The notes beneath the pieces are model-generated. The model ran no database searches and was not told where the DNA came from. It worked only from the letters and a program-made list of their open reading frames with translations. A program made the translations under genes and the position numbers. Below are positions 8,023 through 17,711 of a stretch of DNA of 64,000 nucleotides, one piece after another. Origin of the DNA: JANELJ01 sp024511395 (lineage in GTDB: Bacteria > Pseudomonadota > Gammaproteobacteria > GRL18). The DNA lies in NCBI GenBank assembly GCA_963681975.1, contig OY820613.1:3596001-3660000 (forward strand), written 5' to 3'. Position 1 is the stretch's first letter. Each line of letters opens with the position of its first letter.

Positions 8023-9520
8023 GTCTGCCCTGAATAAAACATAGGGCATTGATTTATAAAGAAATATTTCTTGATTATGGGTGTTAAATTTGCAGGTTTT
8101 TGGTAAAATAAGCCTTATTACCTTGCAAATTTCCAGACCAGAATGAAGCCAGAGAAACAGCCAAAAATACCTCAGGAAGACCTGTTCAGGATGCGCCCTG
8201 AAAACATGCTGGACATAAACCATGAGTTGATTAAGTTATCAAAACACATAGATTGGGAAAGTCCTGATAAAGAATGGGGCGCTCTGTTTGTATCCACTAA
8301 AGGTGCTCCTGCCATACGCACTCGATTGATTGCAGGATTGCATTACCTGAAACACCTGCATGATTTATCGGATGAACAGGTAGTAAAAGGCTGGACAGAA
8401 AATCCGTACTGGCAGTATTTCTGTGGTGAAGAATACTTTCAGCATAAAATGCCTATACACCCTGTGACCATGACCAAATGGCGTAACCGGCCGGGTAAAT
8501 CAGGCAGTGAAAAATTACTGATTGAAACCATTAAAGCCGGACTAAAGAGTAAAACCATAAAGCCCGGCAGTTTAAAGAAAGTCACGGTAGATACTACCGT
8601 ACAGGAAAAGAACATCGCTTTTCCAACCGATTCAAAGCTCCTGAACAAAGCCAGAGAAAACCTGGTTAAACTGTCCAAAGAGCACGGTATTAAACTGCGC
8701 CAGAACTATAATCGGGTTGGGCCGCAATATGTACTAATGGCCAGTCGTTATGCTCATGCAAAACAGTTTAAACGCATGAAGAAAATGAACAATAAACTGA
8801 AATCCCGTTTAGGTCGTGTTAAACGGGATATTGAACGACAACTGCCCAACTATTCTGTTGATATTCAGTCTCTGTTTGAAGTAGCTCTAAAACAGGCTCA
8901 GAAACTGATTGAGCAGGAGCAGCACAGTAAAAACAAGCTTTACAGTTTACATGCACCGGAAGTCGAGTGTATCAGTAAAGGCAAAGCTCATAAGCCTTAT
9001 GAATTTGGAGTTAAAACCAGTATCGCGGTAACTAACAAGGAAGGCTTTGTTATTGGTGCTCAAAGTTGTCCGGGCAATCCTTATGATGGACACACTCTAC
9101 TGCCACAACTGGAACAGATAAAACAGTTTACAGCCGTACAACCGGAACAGTGCTTTGTTGACCGGGGTTATCGTGGACATGAAGTAAAAGACACTAAAGT
9201 TTTTATCTCAGGTCAGAAGCGAGGCGTTACCCGAAGTATTAAAAAGGCATTAAAACGGCGCAGTGCGATTGAGCCTGAAATCGGTCATATGAAAAACGAT
9301 GGCCGTTTAGACCGCTGCTACCTCAAAGGTGCAGTCGGTGATGCCATTAATGTGGTTATGGTAGCCGCTGGACATAACTTAAGAAAGATCCTCAATAAGC
9401 TCCGGCTTTTGTGGCTCAAAATTATTTCCGGTTTGATGGGGTCTTTTATCAAACCGGGGCAATCAGCTGCTTTAAACCTGGCTTGATGTCAGGCTTAAAA
9501 CGGTATTATTCAGGTTGAAC
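8023..9520 (+). mobile_element. IS5-family element, copy 3 (second in tandem)
   Basis: A complete 1498-bp copy separated from its neighbours on both sides by a single TATTTA (8017-8022 and 9521-9526). The left end variant is GTCTGCCC, shared with the copy at 19599, so these two are close relatives. Confidence 0.93.
8143..9486 (+). CDS. IS5-family DDE transposase (intact)
   Basis: 447 residues with all three catalytic positions (Asp150, Asp340, Glu377). It differs from the copy at 19719-21062 at only a few positions (for example Pro19 instead of Leu19, and Gln337 instead of His), showing very recent common origin. Confidence 0.92.
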   Translation: MKPEKQPKIPQEDLFRMRPENMLDINHELIKLSKHIDWESPDKEWGALFVSTKGAPAIRTRLIAGLHYLKHLHDLSDEQVVKGWTENPYWQYFCGEEYFQHKMPIHPVTMTKWRNRPGKSGSEKLLIETIKAGLKSKTIKPGSLKKVTVDTTVQEKNIAFPTDSKLLNKARENLVKLSKEHGIKLRQNYNRVGPQYVLMASRYAHAKQFKRMKKMNNKLKSRLGRVKRDIERQLPNYSVDIQSLFEVALKQAQKLIEQEQHSKNKLYSLHAPEVECISKGKAHKPYEFGVKTSIAVTNKEGFVIGAQSCPGNPYDGHTLLPQLEQIKQFTAVQPEQCFVDRGYRGHEVKDTKVFISGQKRGVTRSIKKALKRRSAIEPEIGHMKNDGRLDRCYLKGAVGDAINVVMVAAGHNLRKILNKLRLLWLKIISGLMGSFIKPGQSAALNLA

Positions 9521-9647
9521 TATTTAGTCCGACCTGAACAAATCATAGTGCATTGATTTGTAAGGAAATATTGGCGAATTATGGGTGTTAAATTTGCAGG
9601 TTATTTGGTAAAATAAGCCTTATTGCCTTGCAAATTTCCAGACCAGA

Positions 9648-11047
9648 ATGAAGCCAGAGAAACAGCCAAAAATACCTCAGGAAGACCTGTTCAGGATGCG
9701 CCCTGAAAACATGCTGGACATAAACCATGAGTTGATTAAGTTATCAAAACACATAGACCGGGAAAGTCCTGATAAAGAATGGGGTGCTCTGTTTGTATCC
9801 ACTAAAGGTGCTCCTGCCATACGCACTCGATTGATTGCAGGATTGCATTACCTGAAACACCTTCATGATTTATCGGATGAACAGGTAGTAAAAGGCTGGA
9901 CAGAAAATCCGTACTGGCAGTATTTTTGTGGTGAAGAATACTTTCAGCATAAAATGCCCATACACCCTGTGACCATGACTAAATGGCGTAACCGGCCGGG
10001 TAAGTCAGGCAGTGAAAAATTACTGATTGAAACCATTAAAGCCGGACTAAAGAGTAAAACCATAAAGCCCGGCAGTTTAAAGAAAGTCACGGTAGATACT
10101 ACCGTACAGGAAAAGAACATCGCTTTTCCAACCGATTCAAAGCTCCTGAACAAAGCCAGAGAAAACCTGGTTAAACTGTCCAAAGAGCACGGTATTAAAC
10201 TGCGCCAGAACTATAATCGGGTTGGGCCGCAATATGTACTAATGGCCAGTCGTTATGCACATGCAAAACAGTTTAAACGCATGAAGAAAATGAACAATAA
10301 ACTGAAATCCCGTTTAGGTCGTGTTAAACGGGATATTGAACGACAACTGCCCAATTATTCTGTTGATATTCAGTCATTGTTTGAAGTAGCTCTAAAACAG
10401 GCTCAGAAACTGATTGAGCAGGAGCAGCACAGTAAGAACAAGCTTTACAGTTTACATGCTCCTGAAGTCGAGTGTATCAGTAAAGGCAAAGCTCATAAGC
10501 CTTATGAATTTGGAGTTAAAACCAGTATCGCGGTAACTAACAAGGAAGGCTTTGTTATTGGTGCTCAAAGTTGTCCGGACAATCCTTATGATGGACATAC
10601 CTTGCTGCCACAACTGGAACAAATAAAACAGTTTACAGCCGTACAGCCGTACAGCCGTACAGCCGTACAGCCGTACAGCCGTACAGCCGTACAGCCGTAC
10701 AGCCGGAACAGTGCTTTGTTGACCGGGGTTATCGTGGACATGAAGTAAAAGACACTAAAGTTTTTATCTCAGGTCAGAAGCGAGGCGTTACCCGAAGTAT
10801 TAAAAAGGCATTAAAACGGCGCAGTGCGATTGAGCCTGAAATCGGTCATATGAAAAACGATGGCCGTTTAGATCGCTGCTACCTCAAAGGTGCAGTCGGT
10901 GATGCCATTAATGTGGTTATGGTAGCCGCTGGACATAACTTAAGAAAGATCCTCAATAAGCTCCGGCTTTTGTGGCTCAAAATTATTTCCGGTTTGATGG
11001 GATATTTTATCAAACCAGAACAATCAGCCGCTTTAAACCTGGCTTGA
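9648..11047 (+). pseudogene. IS5-family transposase broken by an 8-bp repeat expansion
   Basis: Codons 1-333 are normal, including Asp150. At 10635 the usual two ACAGCCGT-type units have become nine, adding 56 bases and shifting the frame; translation then ends at 10748 after repeats of AVQPYSRT. The downstream frame with FVDRGY and IEPEIGHMK resumes only in another phase (10850-11047 and just upstream). The second Asp and the Glu are therefore lost. Confidence 0.93.
10635..10706 (+). repeat. Tandem 8-bp repeat (ACAGCCGT), nine units
   Basis: Eight exact ACAGCCGT units plus a final ACAGCCGG. Every other copy of the element has just ACAGCCGTACAGCCGG or a one-base variant here, so this is slippage or recombination expansion of a pre-existing duplicate. 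Confidence 0.97.
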
Positions 11048-11084
11048 TGTCAGGCTTAAAACGGTATTATTCAGGTTGAACTAT

Positions 11085-11936
11085 TTAGACAGAAAACGGA
11101 TAGCGGATGGGATCGTGATGCTGATAGCCTTTAACCTCAAAATCATCTAGGCTGACCCAGGTTTCCAGATCTTTCAGAAATTTAATATCCTGGTTGATTA
11201 TAAGCTGTGGCGGGGGATAAGGGCTTCGCTTCAATTGTTCGTCATGCATTAAATCCAGCTGGTCTTCATAAATATGGGCATTGACAATTTTATGGTAGGC
11301 CTGGCCGGCTTTATGACCGGTAATCTGGGCCATCAGGGCCAGTAGAACATAAACCTGTACCATATTAAAATTCAGCCCCAGGGGAACGTCACAGGAACGC
11401 TGGGTGCTGTTCAGGTACAGCGTATCGCCTAACAGGGAAAAATGATGGCTGTACATGCAGGGGCGTAAGCAGCCCAGGTGAAAGGCACCGGGGTGGTAAA
11501 AGGTATAAATTTCACCGCGATTATCAATGCCCTGAGAGAGGTCATCCACAATCTGGCGCAGCAGATCCACGGAACCGCCATCGGGTTTGGGAAAATTACG
11601 GCCGATAGCGCCGTAAATCAGGCCGCAGTCATCGGTACCCTTACGGTGAGGATTGGCCAGCCAGTCCGGGTTTTCATTGGCATTGGCATCCCAGGTTTTA
11701 GTGCCTATTCTGCGAAAGTCGGCGGCATTGTCATAGCCCCGGATATACCCAAGAATTTCAGCAATTGCGGACTTCCAGAAACTTTTTCGGGTGGTGACCA
11801 GCGGGAACTCATTGTTTGATACGTTATAGGTCAGGTCTGCATTAATCACGGTTAGACAGCGTTTGCCTGTACGTTTATTATCGACCCAGACGCCTTCATC
11901 CACGATTCTCCGGCAGAGCTCAAGATATTGCTTCAT
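11085..11936 (-). CDS. thyA: Thymidylate synthase
   Basis: 283 residues; converts dUMP to dTMP with methylene-tetrahydrofolate. The catalytic cysteine is Cys160 in LRPCMYSHHF and the phosphate-binding QRSCDVPLGLNFN motif follows at about 179-191. PCM instead of the more common PCH/PCW is a mild variant. It starts 7 bases after the slt stop, so the two are probably co-transcribed. Its TAA stop lies inside the TATTTA target duplication of the IS5 array, which therefore abuts the gene without altering the protein. Confidence 0.95.
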   Translation of the reverse strand: MKQYLELCRRIVDEGVWVDNKRTGKRCLTVINADLTYNVSNNEFPLVTTRKSFWKSAIAEILGYIRGYDNAADFRRIGTKTWDANANENPDWLANPHRKGTDDCGLIYGAIGRNFPKPDGGSVDLLRQIVDDLSQGIDNRGEIYTFYHPGAFHLGCLRPCMYSHHFSLLGDTLYLNSTQRSCDVPLGLNFNMVQVYVLLALMAQITGHKAGQAYHKIVNAHIYEDQLDLMHDEQLKRSPYPPPQLIINQDIKFLKDLETWVSLDDFEVKGYQHHDPIRYPFSV

Positions 11937-11943
11937 GTATTGG

Positions 11944-13956
11944 TTATTTTCCTGATTTTTTACTGGGGACGTTCTGCATTACCTGTTCCAGGCGGGTTTG
12001 CGGCAGACCCATCTGTTGTTCATATATGGCGGTATAAGCCAGAATACTGCTGACGTATTCACGGGTTTCCTTAAAGGGAATGGTTTCTATCCAGCGGTCG
12101 GCCGGCATAGCTTTTTTTTCGGGCAGCCAGGCCTTAACCCGGTGTCCGCCGGTATTATAGGCGGCGCTGGCCAGGGCCGGTTGTTTATAGAACTTCTGCA
12201 GCATCATATTCAGATACTTGGTGCCGAATGCTACATTGATCTCCGGGTTTAATAACTGGTTTTTGCTGTTAAATTTCACTTCCAGTTTTTGCGCAATCAC
12301 CTTGCCGGTGGCTGGCATGATCTGCATCAGGCCCAGAGCACCGACCCGGGAACGGGCATCGGTAGCAAAAGCGCTTTCGCGGCGTATCACAGCCATGGTA
12401 TAGGCTGGTTTAATATCCTGTTTTTTAGAATGTTTTATAACCAGGTCTTTTTGCAGTACCGGAAAACGTAAGTCAATATCGTCTCTCTGATCGGTATGGG
12501 CCATGGTGATAATGGCCCGGTTATGCCAGCCCCAGAGCTGGGCTACTTTGGCTGCAATGGCTCGTTGATGGTTATCCATGCGTTTGCGGGTGGTAAAATA
12601 CCATTCCCGGCGTGCCTGCAGATCCCGGCCTAGGAAGTAGAACTCCCGGGCGCGTAATAAACCGGGGTTTTCAGCAATGGCCTGAAGTTCTTGCTGGCTG
12701 GGCTGTAACGGGCTGTTGCGAAACTCGTAAGGCATGTCCATTTTATCGGCCGCCAGAAAACTGTAATAACTGCGCTGACGGGCCATGGCAGAATAGTCTT
12801 TTTTTGCCTGTTCCGTATTGCCCTGATGTTCTTTAGCGGAAGCCAGCCAGTACTGCCAGCGCAGGTTTTTCTGCTCTTCTTCCGGCAGACGGTTAATGGC
12901 ACTGGCAATGGCGTCCCAGTTGCCTTTACGTATGGCACTGCGTACCCGCCATTCACGCACCGTTTCATCGCTGTACTGATCGGTGATTTTATTCAGCCAT
13001 TTCCAGGCGCCTTTACCATGACGATAGGCCAGTTTCATACCAATGGCACGATACATTTTGGCCTGTTCAGCCTCAGTAAAAGAATTGTTCTGCTGTAGTG
13101 ATTTTAACAGCTTTATGGCCGCTTCCGGCTGGCGCCGTGCCATTCTTTCTACAGCATGAACCAGAATATCCTGTTTAAACAGGATATTCTGCTGCAGATG
13201 TTTACTTTTTAAAACCAGAGCCGGTTTGTGGTAGATTTTAATCCATTCCTGCATCCATTGTTGCTCTTCCTTGTTAAGTGAGCATGCCAGGTATTTGGCC
13301 AGGCTGGTACGCCCCTTTTTCATGGCCAGTTTAATACGCTCTATAATCATATTGTCAGACAGCATACCAGCCTGTTTCCAGGCTTTGAAAACGAGATCGC
13401 AGCTGTGTGGGCGGGATTCACCGCTGAGCCACAGCTCAGGGATTCTGGTAAACGCCTTTTCCTTATTGCCGGTCTGGATCAGAGCATTGACGTAATGGCA
13501 CTGACGATCCACAGACTTCTGGGGGGTATAGGCATTAATATATAGCTGCCATTGTTTGTTTTTAGCTTTTTTATCCAGCCAGTTGACCCGTAGCCAGTCA
13601 GCATAGGGTGTATCTTTATATTGCTCGAAAAAAGCCAGCACATCGGCTTCAGGCAGACTGGATAGTTTTTTGCGGTATTCCCTGTAGCGCAGGTAAGGCT
13701 GCAGGGGATAACCTTTGAGCTGGCGGTAATATTTGCGGTATTTTGAATACTGACCTTTTTTCAGGGTGCTTTCGGCTTTTAGAAAAATAGTGCGCTGTTT
13801 TTTATAACGATCTGAAATATCAATAGCCGGTTTTTTTTTGCTAGCGGCATACAGTGGACTTATGCTCAGGACAGACAATAGCAGTAGCAATCCCAGGCTA
13901 ATGCAGTGTTTTATATTCAATGGCTTAGGCCTGTTTGTGGCGGGATGTGTGGTCAT
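11944..13956 (-). CDS. slt: Soluble lytic murein transglycosylase
   Basis: 670 residues from the ATG at 13956, chosen because it gives an N-terminal signal segment (HCISLGLLLLLSVLSISPLYAAS); the open frame extends 59 codons further but overlaps the dusA leader. The protein cleaves peptidoglycan between MurNAc and GlcNAc with formation of 1,6-anhydroMurNAc. The long alpha-helical superhelix typical of Slt70 precedes the C-terminal SLT domain, with the catalytic Glu at about 527 (RRESAF) and the GLMQIMPATG motif. It is upstream of thyA and divergent from dusA. Confidence 0.93.
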   Translation of the reverse strand: MTTHPATNRPKPLNIKHCISLGLLLLLSVLSISPLYAASKKKPAIDISDRYKKQRTIFLKAESTLKKGQYSKYRKYYRQLKGYPLQPYLRYREYRKKLSSLPEADVLAFFEQYKDTPYADWLRVNWLDKKAKNKQWQLYINAYTPQKSVDRQCHYVNALIQTGNKEKAFTRIPELWLSGESRPHSCDLVFKAWKQAGMLSDNMIIERIKLAMKKGRTSLAKYLACSLNKEEQQWMQEWIKIYHKPALVLKSKHLQQNILFKQDILVHAVERMARRQPEAAIKLLKSLQQNNSFTEAEQAKMYRAIGMKLAYRHGKGAWKWLNKITDQYSDETVREWRVRSAIRKGNWDAIASAINRLPEEEQKNLRWQYWLASAKEHQGNTEQAKKDYSAMARQRSYYSFLAADKMDMPYEFRNSPLQPSQQELQAIAENPGLLRAREFYFLGRDLQARREWYFTTRKRMDNHQRAIAAKVAQLWGWHNRAIITMAHTDQRDDIDLRFPVLQKDLVIKHSKKQDIKPAYTMAVIRRESAFATDARSRVGALGLMQIMPATGKVIAQKLEVKFNSKNQLLNPEINVAFGTKYLNMMLQKFYKQPALASAAYNTGGHRVKAWLPEKKAMPADRWIETIPFKETREYVSSILAYTAIYEQQMGLPQTRLEQVMQNVPSKKSGK

Positions 13957-14044
13957 CAGGTCAGTTCTGTTAAAGTGAAATTCAGGTTCTTGCTGTAAGT
14001 ATAGTATTATATGGCGATTATTTTCAGTAAGGAAAGGGTTTTTA

Positions 14045-15073
14045 ATGTCCTTAATGCAACAAAAGGCGGATTCAATGCCCAATGTAAGCAATTTAACAAC
14101 AACAGATATGCGCAAAGTCAGTCTGGCGCCCATGCTGGACTGGACCGATCGTCATTTTCGCTATCTGCTGCGCCTGGTTTCACACCATATGTGGTTATAT
14201 ACCGAAATGGTGACCACCGGAGCTATTTTATACGGGAATAACCTGCCCCGTTTTATGGGCTTCAGTGCTGAGGAAAAGCCCCTGTCCCTGCAGCTGGGAG
14301 GCAGTAACCCTGAAGAACTGGCTCGTTGCTGTGTGCTGGCTCAGGAGCAGGGTTATGATGAAGTTAATCTGAATGTGGGCTGTCCCAGTGACCGGGTTCA
14401 GTCCGGCATGTTCGGTGCCTGTCTGATGGCCAGACCGCAGCTGGTGGCAGAATGTGTGGCCGCTATGACAGAGAGTGTGGATATAACGGTTTCTGTAAAA
14501 ACCCGTATTGGTATTGATTATGAAGACCATTATGAGCAGTTGCAGCAGCTGGTAGAGGCGGTCAGTGAAACCGGCTGCCGTTATTTTACCATTCATGCCC
14601 GTAAGGCCTGGCTGGAAGGACTGAGTCCCAAGGATAACCGGATCATCCCGCCGCTGCGTTATGACTTTGTGTATCAGCTCAAGCAGGATTTTCCTGAACT
14701 GCATATTACCATTAACGGCGGTATTAAAACTCTGGCGGATATGCAGAGGCATTTTGAACAGGTGGACGGGGTGATGATAGGCCGGGAGGCTTATCATAAT
14801 ACTTATCTGATGTCTGAGGTGGATTGTCTGTTCTATGGGGTAACAGAAGCCCCCCTGAGCCGAAAGCAGGTCATACAGGCATATGCAGACTATATTGAAA
14901 CCCAGATGCAGCAGGGAGTGCCCCTGATACAGATGACCAAACATACCCTGGGTTTGATGCACTCCTGCCCGGGTGCTCGGACTTTCAGGCGTATTTTAAG
15001 TGAAAATGCCTGGAAAAAAGGCCAAGGGCCTGAATTATTGCTCCGGGCGGCAGAAGCGCTTGAATGTGACTGA
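14045..15073 (+). CDS. dusA: tRNA-dihydrouridine(20/20a) synthase
   Basis: 342 residues, an FMN-dependent TIM-barrel enzyme that reduces uridines in the tRNA D-loop. The start at 14045 has AAGGAAAGGG 6-16 bases upstream. Landmarks are LAPMLDWTDRHFR at the N-terminus, LQLGGSNP, the catalytic Cys113 in NVGCPSDRVQSG, and the C-terminal helical domain ending in TKHTLGLMHSCPGARTFRR. The DusA branch is favoured by length and by the GMFGACLM segment. Divergent from slt with an 88-base gap between starts. Confidence 0.95.
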   Translation: MSLMQQKADSMPNVSNLTTTDMRKVSLAPMLDWTDRHFRYLLRLVSHHMWLYTEMVTTGAILYGNNLPRFMGFSAEEKPLSLQLGGSNPEELARCCVLAQEQGYDEVNLNVGCPSDRVQSGMFGACLMARPQLVAECVAAMTESVDITVSVKTRIGIDYEDHYEQLQQLVEAVSETGCRYFTIHARKAWLEGLSPKDNRIIPPLRYDFVYQLKQDFPELHITINGGIKTLADMQRHFEQVDGVMIGREAYHNTYLMSEVDCLFYGVTEAPLSRKQVIQAYADYIETQMQQGVPLIQMTKHTLGLMHSCPGARTFRRILSENAWKKGQGPELLLRAAEALECD

Positions 15074-15100
15074 TTCAGGTGATAATTTAAAATAAAAAAA

Positions 15101-16455
15101 GGTTGTTCCACGCTTTAATGAGTGAGATTTTGTCCAAAATAGAACATACTCTGCTCATCAGGGATAGAGGTTTGCCTGATCTTCAGTTTGAAATAATCAG
15201 TATCCCGAATACCCCTGGCCCTTTTTCTTATTAAGCCAATACTGACATTGCCAGCTTCAATTCTGGCTGATGTCAGTTGATGTTTTGCATAATTGCAAAT
15301 GCCATCTTTGTTTTTTCTCAGTGACTTTGCAAATGTTTTTAAATAAGTCATTTTGGTTTGTTCAGCAATGCTGCACCATAGTTCGAGTTCACTCTTCATG
15401 GCATTAACTTCTGTATTGTCCCATAAGGCTTGTAATTGCTCTTTCATCAAATAGAGTATGTTCAAATTCTGGTTTTCATTCAATATGTTTTCTAATTGCC
15501 CTGATTGCTTCTCCGTCAGCTTCTGTTTGTTTTTTAACAACAGGTAATGACTGCCTTTGAGTAAATTTTTTCCTGCCGCATTGGCTTTTCTAAATTCAAT
15601 CCTGCGCTGATTCTTGATCACATTTGAAAAGTTTTTCATAACATGAAATCGATCAAAAACCATATCCGCATTAGGCAGCATTTCTCTTACAGACTTTTGA
15701 TAGGATGGACTCATATCCATAGCTACAGCCTCTATTTTTTCAGTGATTTCCTTCGGTATTATCTTTAAAAATGCACTAAAAACATCCGCAGTACGTCCTG
15801 TTTCTACACCAATCAAATAACCTTTCACCATGTCATAAATCACGGTCATATAATCATGATCTTTTGCCCTGGCTACTTCATCAACACCAATATATTTTAA
15901 ATCCTTTAAGTGTTCCGGCTCCAATGCCGGTAATGTCTTTTCCAGATAAGCCTTATCAATATTGTTAATGGTGTCCCAGCGAATATTCAGGTGTCTGGAT
16001 ACGGCCTGTATGCTCATATGACGACAAAGTCCGCTGTTCATATGGCAGAACCTTTGTGTAAAACGGCAACCTTTATCAACAAAATCGCATTGTTCAATCA
16101 GGCGCTCATTTTTACTGAGAAAAACCTGAGCTAATTCTATCTCCACATAACAGAGATGACCCATAAATGGGATATCCCGAATCTGCCTTTTTACATAACG
16201 ATTGATCGAGCCTTTTTGTCCGGTTAAAGGATCTATGGCTTTCCTGCGTCTATCTCTTTTGCAAAGGATATGTACCGTTTCATGGTGTTTGTTTAATGTA
16301 ATTTTATTGACTATTTGGCCTGTCAGTCCCAAAATACTGGGTGAGATGTTGATACTCATATTACCTGTTGCTTATAAAACCTTCAGAAGCTTTATATTTC
16401 AACAGGTTTTGTGAGTATTGACATCTTTTTTCACTCATCAAAGCGTGGAAGAGCC
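15101..16455 (-). mobile_element. ISL3-family element
   Basis: 1355 bp. Terminal inverted repeats are GGTTGTTCCACGCTTTAATG at the left and, on the other strand, GGCTCTTCCACGCTTTGATG at the right, matching at most positions. An 8-base direct repeat TAAAAAAA flanks it (15093-15100 and 16456-16463), the size expected for ISL3. It landed 27 bases after the dusA stop. Confidence 0.92.
15115..16359 (-). CDS. ISL3-family transposase
   Basis: 414 residues, apparently complete. An N-terminal zinc-finger-like region is partly kept (KGCRFTQRFC), followed by a helix-turn-helix (MSIQAVSRHLNIRWDTIN) and the DDE domain: IGVDEVARAKDHDYMTVIYD, AVAMDMSPSYQKSV and DRFHVMKNF, with the Glu near SELELWCSIAE. These are the DDE_Tnp_ISL3 hallmarks. 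Only one copy is present in this window. Confidence 0.93.
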   Translation of the reverse strand: MSINISPSILGLTGQIVNKITLNKHHETVHILCKRDRRRKAIDPLTGQKGSINRYVKRQIRDIPFMGHLCYVEIELAQVFLSKNERLIEQCDFVDKGCRFTQRFCHMNSGLCRHMSIQAVSRHLNIRWDTINNIDKAYLEKTLPALEPEHLKDLKYIGVDEVARAKDHDYMTVIYDMVKGYLIGVETGRTADVFSAFLKIIPKEITEKIEAVAMDMSPSYQKSVREMLPNADMVFDRFHVMKNFSNVIKNQRRIEFRKANAAGKNLLKGSHYLLLKNKQKLTEKQSGQLENILNENQNLNILYLMKEQLQALWDNTEVNAMKSELELWCSIAEQTKMTYLKTFAKSLRKNKDGICNYAKHQLTSARIEAGNVSIGLIRKRARGIRDTDYFKLKIRQTSIPDEQSMFYFGQNLTH

Positions 16456-16512
16456 TAAAAAAACAGTATCAGGAACGATGTAATAAATGAATATATCAGG
16501 TTAGTTTTAATA

Positions 16513-17711
16513 CTAAAGTTTAGAGCGACAGCTCACCCTTGAGAGTCCTGTTTCGCTCATACGTTCTTTAACAATTTGTTTATAACCAGCTGTTTTGAAA
16601 TTGTTTTTATAACAAATCTTCAAATCGCCTTAAAATATCCGTATCCGGCGGGTGGAATTTTTGGGACTTACCATCCCACCAGTCCCTGACCCTAACCTGC
16701 GAAAAATACCTTATCAGTCCCATTCGTATTCTTCCGGCAGTAATTAATCTGCTGTTCACGTCCATACAGGTGTACGGTTTCCTTATTTAAAGGCAGCCGT
16801 TTAATTTCTTCTTTTGTATAACGTGTCCCATATTTTCCGGGTCGTCCCCGGCCTTTACCTTACCAGGGTCGTTTATATAATACGGTATCGATTCGTACCT
16901 GACCTATAACCGTCATATTATAAGCCTGTACCGGTTCAATAAAAGAACGGCGCATATACCAACTGTCCACCAATACAGTAACCGCTTTATCTTTTAGCGG
17001 TTCCAGCAATGCCCGGATAAGACTTCGGGCAATTACCAGTTTACCACTGTTACCGGCCTGTGGTGTTAAACGTAATAACAATAGCAGAGCCGTATTACAG
17101 CCAGAACGCTTAACAATCGCAGCCAGTGCTACCCGGCATTGCCCTCTGACATACCGGGACAGATTGGTTTTATTACCATGCTGGTGGTGTATCTGACTCA
17201 TGGGTGCCTTTTTGGAATGACGCAGCACGATAGAGTCATCTATGGCCAGATAAACCGGATTATCCCCAAACAGCTTTAGAAACAGGGCAGTCCACTGTCT
17301 CATCAGTTTAAGATAAGACCACTGACCGGTTTCAAGCCATTTATAATAACCGGGCCATTGTCTGGCCATGTCCACTATCCAGATAGCACTGGTTACAAAC
17401 CCTGATTGAGTTAATAAACTGCCCATTAGTAACTCAATAAAGGTTTTTGCGCTCCTAAGGGGTAGCGCTCGGGTTAAAAATGTTATGTAATAAAACAGTT
17501 CACCGGGGATATTGCTGTATCCTTTGGTGTGCATTGTGGCCTACAGAAGTTTGTTTTTTCTTACTGAAGGCAGCAATGCTGCCGAATTTTTGTCAACTGT
17601 TTTTTGCTTTTTTTTATATTTTTTTCCTGTTACGGACTATCGGTTAACTGAGGTAATCAATAAATTTTAAATGATTCTCCTTTTTGGGGGATCTGAAACT
17701 CTAAACTTTAG
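16513..17711 (-). mobile_element. Decayed IS701/IS4-like element inserted at rsmE
   Basis: About 1.2 kb bounded by CTAAAGTTTAG (16513-16523) and its inverse complement CTAAACTTTAG (17701-17711). No target duplication could be identified. The right end abuts the rsmE remnant, whose N-terminal codons are missing. Confidence 0.75.
16692..17534 (-). pseudogene. DDE transposase (IS701/IS4-like) with in-frame stop
   Basis: The frame 16860-17534 encodes 224 residues with LAIDDSIVLRHSKKAP (first Asp) and VTVLVDSWYMRRSFIEP (second Asp), then VIGQVRIDTVLYKRPW and a TAA. The same frame continues after the stop with GKGRGRPGKYGTRYTKEEI and so on, which is the conserved continuation of this family, so the TAA is a nonsense mutation. 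A second stop occurs at 16692. The region carrying the catalytic Glu is not recognisable, so the element is probably dead. Confidence 0.78.

Larger units (their letters stand above)
9527..11081 (+). mobile_element. IS5-family element, copy 4 (third in tandem, repeat-expanded)
   Basis: Third member of the array, 1555 bp long: 57 bases more than normal. 56 of these come from an expansion of an 8-base repeat in the transposase gene and one from an extra base in the leader. Ends at 11081, followed by TATTTA overlapping the thyA stop codon. Confidence 0.92.

Noticed and set aside
8439..8678. 79-codon antisense ORF repeated opposite each IS5 transposase
   Set aside because: It is a frame shadow of a conserved coding region; it recurs because the transposase recurs, and has no start signal of its own.
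13957..14133. N-terminal extension of slt
   Set aside because: It would overlap the dusA leader and start region and would place the signal peptide far inside the protein.
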